DNA of 64,000 nt from CAVXNP01 sp963763305 (lineage in GTDB: Bacteria; Pseudomonadota; Gammaproteobacteria; Xanthomonadales; Rhodanobacteraceae). Numbering within the stretch: position 1 is the first letter of the stretch; each line of letters starts with the position of its first letter. The translations under genes and the position numbers were made by a program. The stretch lies in assembly GCA_963763305.1 (NCBI GenBank), contig CAVXNP010000002.1, positions 198,085 to 262,084 on the forward strand. Direction: 5' to 3'. Under the pieces are notes generated by a model, which was not told the origin of the DNA, ran no database searches, and was given only the letters and a program-made list of their open reading frames with translations. Below, in pieces: positions 52,946-61,145 of this stretch.

Positions 52946-55330
52946 ATGACCGCAACATCCAGCAATTCGCCGCTACGCATCCGCAAGGCCGCGGTGCTCG
53001 GCGCCGGCGTGATGGGCGCGCAGATTGCCGCGCACCTGACCAACGCCGGGGTCGAGACCGTGCTGTTCGACCTGCCCGCGAAGGAAGGTCCCAAGAGCGG
53101 CATTGCGCAGAAGGCCATTGCCAACCTGGGCAAGCTCTCGCCTGCCCCGCTGGCGGACAAGGCGCTGGCCGAGGCGATCATTCCGGCCAACTACGACGAG
53201 GATCTGGACCAGCTCAAGGACGTCGACCTGGTGATCGAGGCGATCGCCGAGCGGATGGACTGGAAGCTGGACCTGTACAAGAAGATCGCCCCGCACGTGT
53301 CGGCCACCGCGGTGCTGGCCTCCAACACTTCCGGCCTGTCGATCAACGGCCTGGCCGAGGTGCTGCCCGAGGAGATGCGCCACCGCTTCATGGGCGTGCA
53401 CTTCTTCAACCCGCCGCGCTACATGCATCTGGTGGAGGTGATCCCCACCCGGCTGACCGACGCCAGCGTGGTCCAGGGGCTCGAAGCGTTCCTGACCACC
53501 GCGCTGGGCAAGGGCGTGGTGATCGCCAAGGACACGCCCAACTTCATCGGCAACCGCATCGGCGTGTTCTCGATGCTGGCCACCATGCACCACACCGGGC
53601 AGTTCAAGCTGGGCTTCGACACCGTCGACGCGCTGACCGGCCCGGCTATCGGCCGCCCCAAGAGCGCCACCTACCGCACCGCCGACGTGGTCGGCCTGGA
53701 CACCATGGCGCACGTGATCAAGACCATGGCCGACACCCTGCCGGACGATCCGTGGCACCGCTACTTCAAGGCGCCGGCCGTGCTGCAGGGCCTGATCGAG
53801 AAGGGCGCGCTGGGCCAGAAGACCGGCGCCGGCTTCTACAAGAAGGTGGGCAAGGACATCCTGGTGCTCGATGCGAGCAAGCAGGATTACGTGCCGTCCG
53901 AACAGAAGCCCTCCGACGAGGTCGCCGCGATCCTGGCGATCAAGGACCCGGCCGAGAAGTTCGCCAAGCTGCGCGCATCGACCGATCCGCAGGCGCAGTT
54001 CCTGTGGGCGACCTTCCGCGACCTGTTCCACTACACCGCCTACCACCTGGCCGACATCGCCGACACCGCGCGCGACGTGGACTTCGCCATCCGCTGGGGC
54101 TACGGCTGGAAGCTCGGCCCGTTCGAAACCTGGCAGGCCGCCGGCTGGCAGCAGGTGACCCAGTGGATCGAGGAAGACATCAAGGCCGGCAAGGCGATGA
54201 GCGATGCGCCGCTGCCGGCGTGGGTCAGTGATGGTCGCACCGGCGTGCATGGCAAGGCCGGCTCGTATTCGGCCAGCGCCGGCAGCGACAAGCCGCGCTC
54301 GCAGCACCCGGTCTACCAGCGCCAGCTGTTCCCCGATCCGATCCTGGGCGAGAAGTTCGACCAGGGCACCACGGTGTGGGAGAACGAGGGCGTGCGGCTG
54401 TGGACGCTGGGCGACGATGGCGTCGGCATCCTCTCGTTCAAGACCAAGATGAACACGGTCAACGACTTCGTGCTCGACGGCATCCAGCATGCGATCAAGC
54501 TGGCCGAGGAAAAGCTCAAGGCGGTGGTGATCTGGCAGACCGGCGAGCCGTTCTCCGCCGGCGCGGATCTGAAGGGCGCGCTGGGCCTGCTCAAGGCCGG
54601 CAAGATCGACGACTTCGAGAAGATGGTCGCCAACTTCCAGGCCACCAGCATGGCGATCAAGTACTCGCTGGTGCCGGTGGTCTCGGCGGTGCGCGGGATG
54701 GCCTTCGGCGGCGGCTGCGAGTTCCAGATGCATTCGGCGCGCACGGTGGCCGCACTGGAAAGCTACATCGGCCTGGTCGAGGCCGGGGTCGGCCTGCTGC
54801 CGGCCGGCGGCGGCCTGCACGAGTTCGCCGTCCGCGCGGGCAAAGCCAACCCGGCCGACCCGTTCGAGGAACTGAAGAAGGTGTTCGAGACGGTGGCGAT
54901 GGCCAAGGTCTCGGCCAGCGCGCTGGAAGCGAAGAACCTGGGCCTGCTGCGCGACAGCGACGTGGTGGTGTTCAACGCCTACGAGTTGCTTTACGTGGCC
55001 AAGCAGGTCGCCCGGCTGCTGGCCGAGAGCGGCTACCGTCCGCCGCTGCCGGCGCGTGCCGTGCCGGTGGCCGGCGATGTCGGCACCGCCACCTTCCAGG
55101 CCTCGCTGGCCAACCTGCAGGCCGGCTACTTCGCCTCGCCGCACGACATCGACATCGCCACCCGCATCGCCGACTGCCTCTGCGGCGGCAGCATCGAGCG
55201 CGGCAGCAAGGTCGACGAGGAATGGCTGCTGGCGCTGGAGCGCAAGCATTTCGTGGCGCTGGCGCAAACGGAGAAGACCCAGGCGCGCATCGAGCACACC
55301 ATGAAAACCGGCAAGCCGCTGCGCAACTGA
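52946..55330 (+). CDS. 3-hydroxyacyl-CoA dehydrogenase/enoyl-CoA hydratase, FadN-type order
   Basis: 794 aa, MTATSSNSPLRIRKAAVLGA, with CGGAGAAG ahead. The 3-hydroxyacyl-CoA dehydrogenase domain comes first (NAD site VLGAGVMGAQIAAHL, HFFNPPRYMHLVEVIPT, DTPNFIGNRIGVFSM), then a crotonase/enoyl-CoA hydratase domain at about 470-700 (FSAGADLKGALG, GMAFGGGCEFQMHSA). This order differs from E. coli FadB, where hydratase is N-terminal, and matches FadN of B. subtilis and its proteobacterial kin. Catalyses the middle steps of beta-oxidation. Gene symbol left blank because naming differs. Confidence 0.94.
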   Translation: MTATSSNSPLRIRKAAVLGAGVMGAQIAAHLTNAGVETVLFDLPAKEGPKSGIAQKAIANLGKLSPAPLADKALAEAIIPANYDEDLDQLKDVDLVIEAIAERMDWKLDLYKKIAPHVSATAVLASNTSGLSINGLAEVLPEEMRHRFMGVHFFNPPRYMHLVEVIPTRLTDASVVQGLEAFLTTALGKGVVIAKDTPNFIGNRIGVFSMLATMHHTGQFKLGFDTVDALTGPAIGRPKSATYRTADVVGLDTMAHVIKTMADTLPDDPWHRYFKAPAVLQGLIEKGALGQKTGAGFYKKVGKDILVLDASKQDYVPSEQKPSDEVAAILAIKDPAEKFAKLRASTDPQAQFLWATFRDLFHYTAYHLADIADTARDVDFAIRWGYGWKLGPFETWQAAGWQQVTQWIEEDIKAGKAMSDAPLPAWVSDGRTGVHGKAGSYSASAGSDKPRSQHPVYQRQLFPDPILGEKFDQGTTVWENEGVRLWTLGDDGVGILSFKTKMNTVNDFVLDGIQHAIKLAEEKLKAVVIWQTGEPFSAGADLKGALGLLKAGKIDDFEKMVANFQATSMAIKYSLVPVVSAVRGMAFGGGCEFQMHSARTVAALESYIGLVEAGVGLLPAGGGLHEFAVRAGKANPADPFEELKKVFETVAMAKVSASALEAKNLGLLRDSDVVVFNAYELLYVAKQVARLLAESGYRPPLPARAVPVAGDVGTATFQASLANLQAGYFASPHDIDIATRIADCLCGGSIERGSKVDEEWLLALERKHFVALAQTEKTQARIEHTMKTGKPLRN

Positions 55331-55380
55331 TCGCGACCGCCCCCAACCATCACAGGCAACTTCGAAGCCGCCGAACGTCA

Positions 55381-55448
55381 TTCCCGCGAAGGCGGGAACC
55401 CATCTTGGTCTGATGCCAACGCAACATGGATTCCCGCCTTCGCGGGAA
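55381..55448. repeat. Inverted TTCCCGCGAAGGCGGGAA pair in the fadN-thiolase gap
   Basis: TTCCCGCGAAGGCGGGAA at 55381-55398 and TTCCCGCCTTCGCGGGAA at 55431-55448. Each folds on itself and the two also pair with each other. A widespread proteobacterial repeat; may stabilise or attenuate the fad message. Confidence 0.8.
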
Positions 55449-55497
55449 TGACGAACCAAGAAAACAGGCGGCTTCGGGTCACCAAAGGATTCAAACC

Positions 55498-56703
55498 ATG
55501 ACCAAGCAAATCCAGGACGCCTACATCGTCGCCGCCACCCGCACGCCGGTCGGCAAGGCGCCGCGCGGCGTGTTCCGCAACACCCGGCCGGACGACATGC
55601 TGGCCCACGTGATCCGCGCGGTGATCGCGCAGTCGCCCGGCATCGACCCGGCACGCATCGGTGATGCGATCATCGGCTGCGCCATGCCCGAGGCCGAGCA
55701 GGGCATGAACGTGGCGCGCATCGGCGTGCTGCTGGCCGGCCTGCCGCACACCGTGCCCGGCGTCACCGTCAACCGGTTCTGCTCGTCCGGCCTGCAGGCG
55801 GTGGCGATGGCCGCCGACGCGATCCGCCTGGGCGAGGCCGACCTGATGCTGGCCGGCGGCACCGAGAGCATGTCGATGGTGCCGATGATGGGCCACAAGA
55901 TCGCCATGAACCCGGCCATCTTCAACGACGAGAACATCGGCATCGCCTACGGCATGGGCATCACCGCCGAGAACGTGGCCAAGCAGTGGAAGGTGTCGCG
56001 CGAAGAGCAGGACGCCTTCTCGGTGGAAAGCCACCGCCGCGCGCTGGCCGCCCAGGCCGCCAATGAGTTCCAGGACGAGATCACCCCGTTCCAGCTGGAC
56101 GATCACTACCCGGACCTGGACACGCGCCAGATCGTCACCGACGACCGCATCATCAGCAAGGACGAGGGCCCGCGCGCGGGCACCAGCATGGAGGTGCTGG
56201 CCAAGCTCAGGACGGTGTTCCGCAACGGCCAGTTCGGTGGCACCGTCACCGCCGGCAACTCCTCGCAGATGTCCGACGGCGCCGGCGCGGTGATGCTGGC
56301 CAGCGAAAAGGCGGTCAAGGAATACAACCTGCAGCCCTTGGCGCGCTTTGTAGGTTACGCGGTGGCCGGCGTGCCGCCCGAAGTGATGGGTATCGGCCCG
56401 AAGGAAGCGATTCCGCTGGCGCTCAAGCGCACCGGCATCACCCGCGACCAGCTGGACTGGATCGAGCTCAACGAGGCGTTCGCCGCGCAGGCGCTGGCGG
56501 TGATGAAGGACCTGCAGCTGGATCCGGCCAAGGTCAATCCGCTCGGCGGCGCGATCGCGCTCGGCCACCCGCTGGGCGCCACCGGCGCGGTGCGCGTAGC
56601 CACGCTGGTGCACGGCCTGCGCCGGCACAAGCAGAAGTACGGCATGGTGACCATGTGCATCGGCACCGGCATGGGCGCCGCCGGCGTGTTCGAAGCGCTG
56701 TAG
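55498..56703 (+). CDS. fadA: Acetyl-CoA acyltransferase (3-ketoacyl-CoA thiolase), FadA-type
   Basis: 401 aa, MTKQIQDAYIVAATRTPVGK. Cleaves 3-ketoacyl-CoA in the last step of beta-oxidation. Catalytic Cys in VNRFCSSGLQAVAMAADAIR, then GGTESMSMVPMMG, TVTAGNSSQMSDGAGAVML, NEAFAAQALAVM, GGAIALGHPLGATGAVRVAT and second Cys in TMCIGTGMGAAGVFE. Full length. In the same operon as the dehydrogenase/hydratase gene, 167 nt downstream across a repeat. Confidence 0.95.
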   Translation: MTKQIQDAYIVAATRTPVGKAPRGVFRNTRPDDMLAHVIRAVIAQSPGIDPARIGDAIIGCAMPEAEQGMNVARIGVLLAGLPHTVPGVTVNRFCSSGLQAVAMAADAIRLGEADLMLAGGTESMSMVPMMGHKIAMNPAIFNDENIGIAYGMGITAENVAKQWKVSREEQDAFSVESHRRALAAQAANEFQDEITPFQLDDHYPDLDTRQIVTDDRIISKDEGPRAGTSMEVLAKLRTVFRNGQFGGTVTAGNSSQMSDGAGAVMLASEKAVKEYNLQPLARFVGYAVAGVPPEVMGIGPKEAIPLALKRTGITRDQLDWIELNEAFAAQALAVMKDLQLDPAKVNPLGGAIALGHPLGATGAVRVATLVHGLRRHKQKYGMVTMCIGTGMGAAGVFEAL

Positions 56704-57275
56704 GCGACGAGGCCGCAAATGTCGGGCCTGTTGATCGGCCCGACATTCGCTCGCTCCCACAACGATGGAGCACGGACGCTGATTCGGCGCGCGGCTTCCG
56801 CCGCCCCGACAGCCCTGGGCACCCTTCGCGCAAAGGTGCACTAGCGTCTGGAAGGCCTGCAAGCGGTAGCTGGCGAGGCGACTCGCATCTGGCGCGTCGT
56901 GATACCGGTATCCGCCGCAAGGGCGTCGTGCATACTTCTCCGTAGGGTGGGCTTCAGCCCACCGGTTTTCCCTTTGGCCTTTGGCTTTTTGGCTTTTTGG
57001 CTTTTCCGCTCGGTAGGTTTTGGTGGGCTGAAGCCCACCCTACGCCCACCCTACGCCCACCCTACGCCCACCCCGCCCTACGTCCACCCTGCGCCCACCC
57101 CGCCCTGCGCGCACGCTACGCGCACCCTACGCTTGCCTTAAGCTTGCCTTACACCACCCAGCGCCCATCTGCGAGCCTGCGGCAAGCCCGGCGGATGCCT
57201 TCGTGGCCGCGCTCGACCTGCGGTTCGCGTTCGCGGGGAGCCATTGTGCTGTCGGCCAAGCGCCACGGCTCAACC
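56704..57275. repeat. Gene-free stretch with REP pair and degenerate 11-bp tandem repeat
   Basis: REP pair GGTGGGCTTCAGCCCACC near 56,945 and GGTGGGCTGAAGCCCACC at 57,022, with a TTTGGCTTTTTGGC run between. From 57,033 to about 57,140 the motif CCCACCCTACG repeats about ten times, first perfectly, then degenerating (CCCACCCCGCC, GCGCACCCTACG). No gene. Confidence 0.75.
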
Positions 57276-57338
57276 TGAACCTGTCCCTCGAGAACGGACG
57301 CCAGGAAGCGATACTTTCATCGCACCCTGGAGGTTCCC

Positions 57339-57632
57339 ATGCAACCTATTTCCCGTCGTCGCTATACCGATGACTTCAAGACTCAGGCAGTCGCGCTGGC
57401 TGAGTCGATCGGCCCGAGCAAGGCGGCTCGGCAATTGGACATGTCGGTCAAGACACTGAGCAACTGGCTGGATGCCTCGCGAGCGGGTCGCCCGCTGAGT
57501 TCGCCGGCGCGCCAACCGGTCAGCGCGCTGGAGAGCGAGGTGGCGCGGCTGCGTGCTGAGAACGCTACGCTGAAGATGGAGCGCGAGATCCTAAAAAAAG
57601 CGACGGCGTTCTTCGCCAAGGAGTCCAAGTGA
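57339..57632 (+). CDS. IS3 OrfA (helix-turn-helix transposase subunit)
   Basis: 97 aa, MQPISRRRYTDDFKTQAVAL. HTH (ESIGPSKAARQLDMSVKTLSNWL) and a C-terminal leucine-zipper-like coiled coil (SEVARLRAENATLKMEREIL). CTAAAAAAAGCG near 57,590 provides the A-rich -1 frameshift site that in IS3 elements fuses OrfA to OrfB. OrfB begins at GTG 57629, overlapping the TGA of OrfA. Confidence 0.88.
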   Translation: MQPISRRRYTDDFKTQAVALAESIGPSKAARQLDMSVKTLSNWLDASRAGRPLSSPARQPVSALESEVARLRAENATLKMEREILKKATAFFAKESK

Positions 57633-58492
57633 GGTACGCCTTCGTCGCTCGTGAGCGGACTCGTTTTCCCGTGAGGCTGTTGTGCCGGGTGCTGGGGGTG
57701 TCGGTCTCCGGTTTCCACGACCATCTCCATCGTCAGGCTGATCCCGGTCCGGACCCGGAAGCCGCCCTGCGCGCGGACCTGCGCACGATCCACGCCGGCA
57801 GCCGCCGGACCTATGGCCGTCCGCGCATGGTCAAGGCGCTACGGGCCTGCGCCCACGCCGTCGGCCCCAAGCGCGTGGCCCGGCTGATGCGCGAGGAAGG
57901 GCTGCGCGGCAAAATCAAAGGCCGCTTTAAGCCTCGCACCACCGACAGTGGGCACACGCGACCGGTGGCCGAGAACCTGCTCGACCGTCAGTTCGCCGTG
58001 GAAGCCCGGTTCCCGCCTGGTCGGCGACATCACCTACATCCCCACGCGCGAAGGCTGGCTGTATCTGGCCACCGTGCTCAACCTGCAAACCCGCCAGGTA
58101 CTCGGCTACAGCCTGTCCGAGCGCATGCCCGATGACCTGGTACAGCAAGCCTTCCTGAACGCCTGGTCGGCCTCGCCGGTCGACGGCGGCGTGTTGTTCC
58201 ACTCCGACCGCGGCAGCCAGTACGCCAGTGGTGACTTCCGCAACACGATCACCGCGCACGGCTTCGTACCAAGCATGAGCCGCAAGGGCAACTGCTGGGA
58301 CAATGCGGTAGCCGAGAGCTTCTTCGCCACGCTCAAAAACGGGAGGCCACCGGCGTGTATGCCAGCAAGGCCGAAGCGCATGCCGCCATTGCCAGCTACA
58401 TCCACGGCTTCTACAACCCCACGCGCCTGCACTCGGCACTCGGCTACTTGTCGCCCAACGACTATGCAAGGAGACTTGAGCAAGCGGCTTGA
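57629..58492 (+). pseudogene. IS3 OrfB (DDE transposase), two frameshifts
   Basis: Integrase core in three frames: MRYAFVARERTRFPVRLLCR to AENLLDRQFAVEARFPP; after a shift near 58,015, GDITYIPTREGWLYLATVLN (first Asp) and VLFHSDRGSQYASGDF (second Asp) and GNCWDNAVAESFFATLK (Glu); after a second shift near 58,345, EATGVYASKAEAHAAIASYI and NPTRLHSALGYLSPNDYARR to the stop. The DDE residues are intact. Frameshifts would stop transposition unless they are sequencing errors. Confidence 0.85.
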
Positions 58493-58530
58493 CCCATGCT
58501 TCTTGGCGTCCGTCCCGAGGGAGAGGTTCA

Positions 58531-58760
58531 CCCGCGCGCATCCCGCACTCGTGCGGCCACGGCCAAAACACCCCACCCACACCACCCCGTGCGGGTGGGC
58601 TTCAACCCACCAAGCCGACGGCGCGGAAACGCCAAAAAGCCGGTGGGCTGAAGCCCGGCCTACGCACACCCGGCATCACTGGGTCGCCCGCGCGCATCCC
58701 GCGCTCGTGCGGCCACGGCCCAACCACCCCACCCACACCGCCCCGTAGGGTGGGCTTCAG
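58531..58760. repeat. Duplicated 75-bp segment and REP pair between the two IS elements
   Basis: CCCGCGCGCATCCCGC begins copies at 58531 and 58687, both followed by CTCGTGCGGCCACGGCC and CCACCCACACC and then a REP start; they are about 90% alike and 156 bp apart. Between lie REP hairpins at 58594-58611 and 58642-58663. Confidence 0.75.
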
Positions 58761-60083
58761 CCTGAGCTCTCCCACAAATTGTGCTTGTCTGGCAAGCGGT
58801 TACGGTCTAACTTCCGCAAAAACGAAACGTGCATGACGCGGTTTTTTCCTCCAAGGCTTCGCGACCTGAGAGGACCACGCCATGCACGCAACCCGCATTT
58901 TGCGCCGCACTTTGGCCACCGTGCTAGAGCCTATGCACGCCGCTCGCCGCAAGGTGCTGTTGGGGGCGGTCGAGGCCTTGGTGGCCGGTCGTCGGTTGAC
59001 CTTGACTGATTTGGCGCGTGCCTGGCCCGGTGCCATCTGGATGCATCCGGCGCTCAAGGCGCTCGATCGTCTGCTGAGTAACCCCCGCGTGCACCAGGCG
59101 GTCATGCCACTGCATCAGGCGATGGCATGCTGGCTGTTGCGCGGGCCGCAACCGGTGGTGCTGGTGGACTGGTCCGATCTCAAGCGCGACGGGAGGTGGG
59201 CGCTGTTGCGTGCGGCGGTGCCCGTGGATGGTCGCGCCGTGACTCTCTACGAGCGAATTTACTCGGCCAAACAAGTCAACTCGCCCAAGGCTCAACGTGC
59301 GTTCCTCAAGGAGCTGGCCACCGTCATGCCAACCGGCACGGTGCCAGTCCTGGTGACCGACGCAGGCTTCCGTAGCGACTGGTTCCGTGCGGTCGCCGAA
59401 TACGGTTGGGACTACATCGGTCGCATCCGAAACAACACCTGCGTCTGTTCGGCGGCCGATTCTCTCTGGCAGCCATGCACCGGATTGTTTGATGGTGCCA
59501 CGCGCACGGCCCGGGATCTGGGCAGCTATACCATCGTCAAGCGCAATCCATGGGCCTGCCGCTTGGTACGTGTGCGGCGGTCATGCAAACGGCGCCATCA
59601 GCGCACCCGCAAGGGCACCCCCGCGCAGGGCACGGTGGCCCGCAAGACGCGCAAGAGCGCCCGCGAGCCGTGGTTGCTGGCTACTTCGTTGTCGCCAAAG
59701 GCGGCCACGCCTGCAGCGATCGTGGCCATGTACGGCAAGCGCATGCAAATCGAAGAAGCCTTTCGGGATCTCAAAAGCCACAAGTACGGCATGGGCTTCG
59801 AGGATAGCCTTACTCGCCGCGATCAACGACTGAGCGTCTTGTTGCTGCTCAACAGCCTGGCGATGTTCGCCGCCTGGTTGCTGGCGCGCGCCTTGATCCA
59901 CGTACCCACCCCAACCGATCCGCTCACGCGGCAAACCTCCCACCGCGCACGCTATTCCACCCTGCGGCGCGCAGGCGAATGGTTGCGAAGGCGTCGACTT
60001 CCCGCCGGCTTACGCACACAACTGCGCGCGTTAGCCACTCAACGCACATGACCAAGCGCTCAAAAACGCGGGGAGACCTCAGG
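58761..60083 (+). mobile_element. IS4-family insertion sequence inside a REP palindrome
   Basis: 1323 bp. Ends CCTGAGCTCTCCC and GGGGAGACCTCAGG are inverted repeats. The left flank GGGTGGGCTTCAG and right flank CTTAAGCCCACC are the two halves of one REP palindrome, so the element landed in its centre; CTTCAG/CTTAAG looks like a short, imperfect target duplication. Transposase intact. Confidence 0.85.
58882..60051 (+). CDS. IS4-family transposase
   Basis: 389 aa, MHATRILRRTLATVLEPMHA. DDE fold of the IS4 family: VVLVDWSDLKRDGRWALLRA (first Asp), PVLVTDAGFRSDWFRAVAEY (second Asp), and the YREK signature YGKRMQIEEAFRDLKSHKYG. Arg-rich DNA-binding stretch RLVRVRRSCKRRHQRTRKG. Reads uninterrupted, so the element may still be active. 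Confidence 0.92.
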   Translation: MHATRILRRTLATVLEPMHAARRKVLLGAVEALVAGRRLTLTDLARAWPGAIWMHPALKALDRLLSNPRVHQAVMPLHQAMACWLLRGPQPVVLVDWSDLKRDGRWALLRAAVPVDGRAVTLYERIYSAKQVNSPKAQRAFLKELATVMPTGTVPVLVTDAGFRSDWFRAVAEYGWDYIGRIRNNTCVCSAADSLWQPCTGLFDGATRTARDLGSYTIVKRNPWACRLVRVRRSCKRRHQRTRKGTPAQGTVARKTRKSAREPWLLATSLSPKAATPAAIVAMYGKRMQIEEAFRDLKSHKYGMGFEDSLTRRDQRLSVLLLLNSLAMFAAWLLARALIHVPTPTDPLTRQTSHRARYSTLRRAGEWLRRRRLPAGLRTQLRALATQRT

Positions 60084-60153
60084 CTTAAGCCCACCAAACC
60101 AACGGCGCGGGGGGAGAAAGCCGAAAGCCGGTGGGCTGAAGCCCACCCTACAG
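60084..60153. repeat. Right half of the interrupted REP element
   Basis: CTTAAGCCCACC continues the palindrome split by the IS4 element, followed by the partner hairpin GGTGGGCTGAAGCCCACC at 60130-60147. Together with 58745-58760 this restores a full two-hairpin unit. Confidence 0.75.
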
Positions 60154-60164
60154 GGCGAATTCAA

Positions 60165-60480
60165 TCAAAGCTCGAGCGAAAACGTGTCGGCGTCCATCCA
60201 GGCCGGGAAGCGTTCGCGGTGGGCGAGCAACGGGGCCGGGTCCAGGCGCACGCGGACCACCTGCTCCTGCGCGCCCAACTCCACCACCGTCTCGCCGACC
60301 GGGTCGATCACCGCGCTGTCGCCGGCGTACGGCAGGTCGTTGCCGTCCACGCCGACCCGGTTCAGGCCGATCACGTAGCTGAGGTTCTCGATCGCGCGTG
60401 CCCGCAACAGGGTCCGCCAGGGTTGCCGGCGGGGCGCCGGCCAGTTGGCCACGAACAGCGCCAGGTCGTAGTCCATGCCA
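60165..60480 (-). pseudogene. C-terminal fragment of a carbon-nitrogen hydrolase (YafV-like amidase)
   Basis: Leftward frame from about 60480: GMDYDLALFVANWPAPRRQP, then ARAIENLSYVIGLNRVGVDG, LPYAGDSAVIDPVGETVVEL and a stop at 60165, about 104 residues. This is the C-terminal third of a nitrilase-superfamily omega-amidase. The N-terminal two thirds, with the Glu-Lys-Cys triad, are absent because at about 60480 the sequence turns into an unrelated AzlC gene. Codon style is that of the host. Confidence 0.8.
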
Positions 60481-61105
60481 GACCGGCGCCGCCGCCGTGA
60501 CCGCCACCACCACCTCCCTGCGCTCGCGCAGCTGCAGTGCCAGCAGACCCAGGAACATGGCGACCAAGGCGAAATCGAGTCCGTAGCGAGCGGGATCCGC
60601 CATGAACGAGGCGAAGAATGCCCCGGCGACCGACCCGGCCAACCAGGAGAGGTGCGACGTCCCCTGGAGCCCGACCACGAAGGGAAAGCTGAGAGACCGT
60701 CGCCGGTTCCGGGCGGCCATGGTCTCCATCACGAAGCTCTCGTCGGTCAGTTCCGCCGCCACCCAGGCCAGCCGGGGGCGGGTCATCGGCTCCAGCCTGG
60801 ACGAAAGCGCGAACGAGTAAAGGACATGACGCAGGTTGACGAGAACAACAGTGGTGAGGATGGTGACGGCCGTCGCCCCGTGATCCAGGAGCGCGACCGT
60901 CAGGAACTGGGCCGAACCGGCGTAGACCAGGAGAGAACATGCCGACGATCAGCCACATCGGGACCCCCGCCGTCTTCCCCCAGGACCCCGTACGCGAACC
61001 CGATCGGCACGTCACGTACCCGACCACCACGGGCACCGCCGCCCGGACCCCCCGGACCGTTTCGCCGCTGCGCCGACCCGCCGGCTGTAAGACTGCGCTC
61101 CCCAT
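60478..61105 (-). pseudogene. AzlC-like branched-chain amino acid exporter, truncated and frameshifted
   Basis: Frames joined give GETVRGVRAAVPVVVGYV, VPIGFAYGVLGE, AGVPMWLIVGM, SLLVYAGSAQFLTVALLDHG, LVNLRHVLYSFALSSRLEP, then MTRPRLAWVAAELTDESFVM and FVVGLQGTSHLSWLAGSVAG to VVVAVTAAAP. This is the AzlC family membrane subunit (partner AzlD missing). At least three shifts are needed, and the C-terminal membrane part is cut at about 60478 where the host fragment begins. Not from the same genome style as the rest. Confidence 0.75.
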
Positions 61106-61145
61106 GATTCGACGGCCAGCCTAGCAGGTCGGAACGGGAGACGAC

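Larger units (their letters stand above)
57276..58530 (+). mobile_element. IS3-family insertion sequence (transposase broken)
   Basis: 1255 bp. Left end TGAACCTGTCCCTCGAGAAC and, read inverted, right end TGAACCTCTCCCTCGGGACG match over about 30 bases, both continuing GGACGCCA-GAAGC. It holds two overlapping frames, with an A7G slippery run near 57,590. No clear target duplication found. Flanked by REP-type sequence. Confidence 0.85.
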
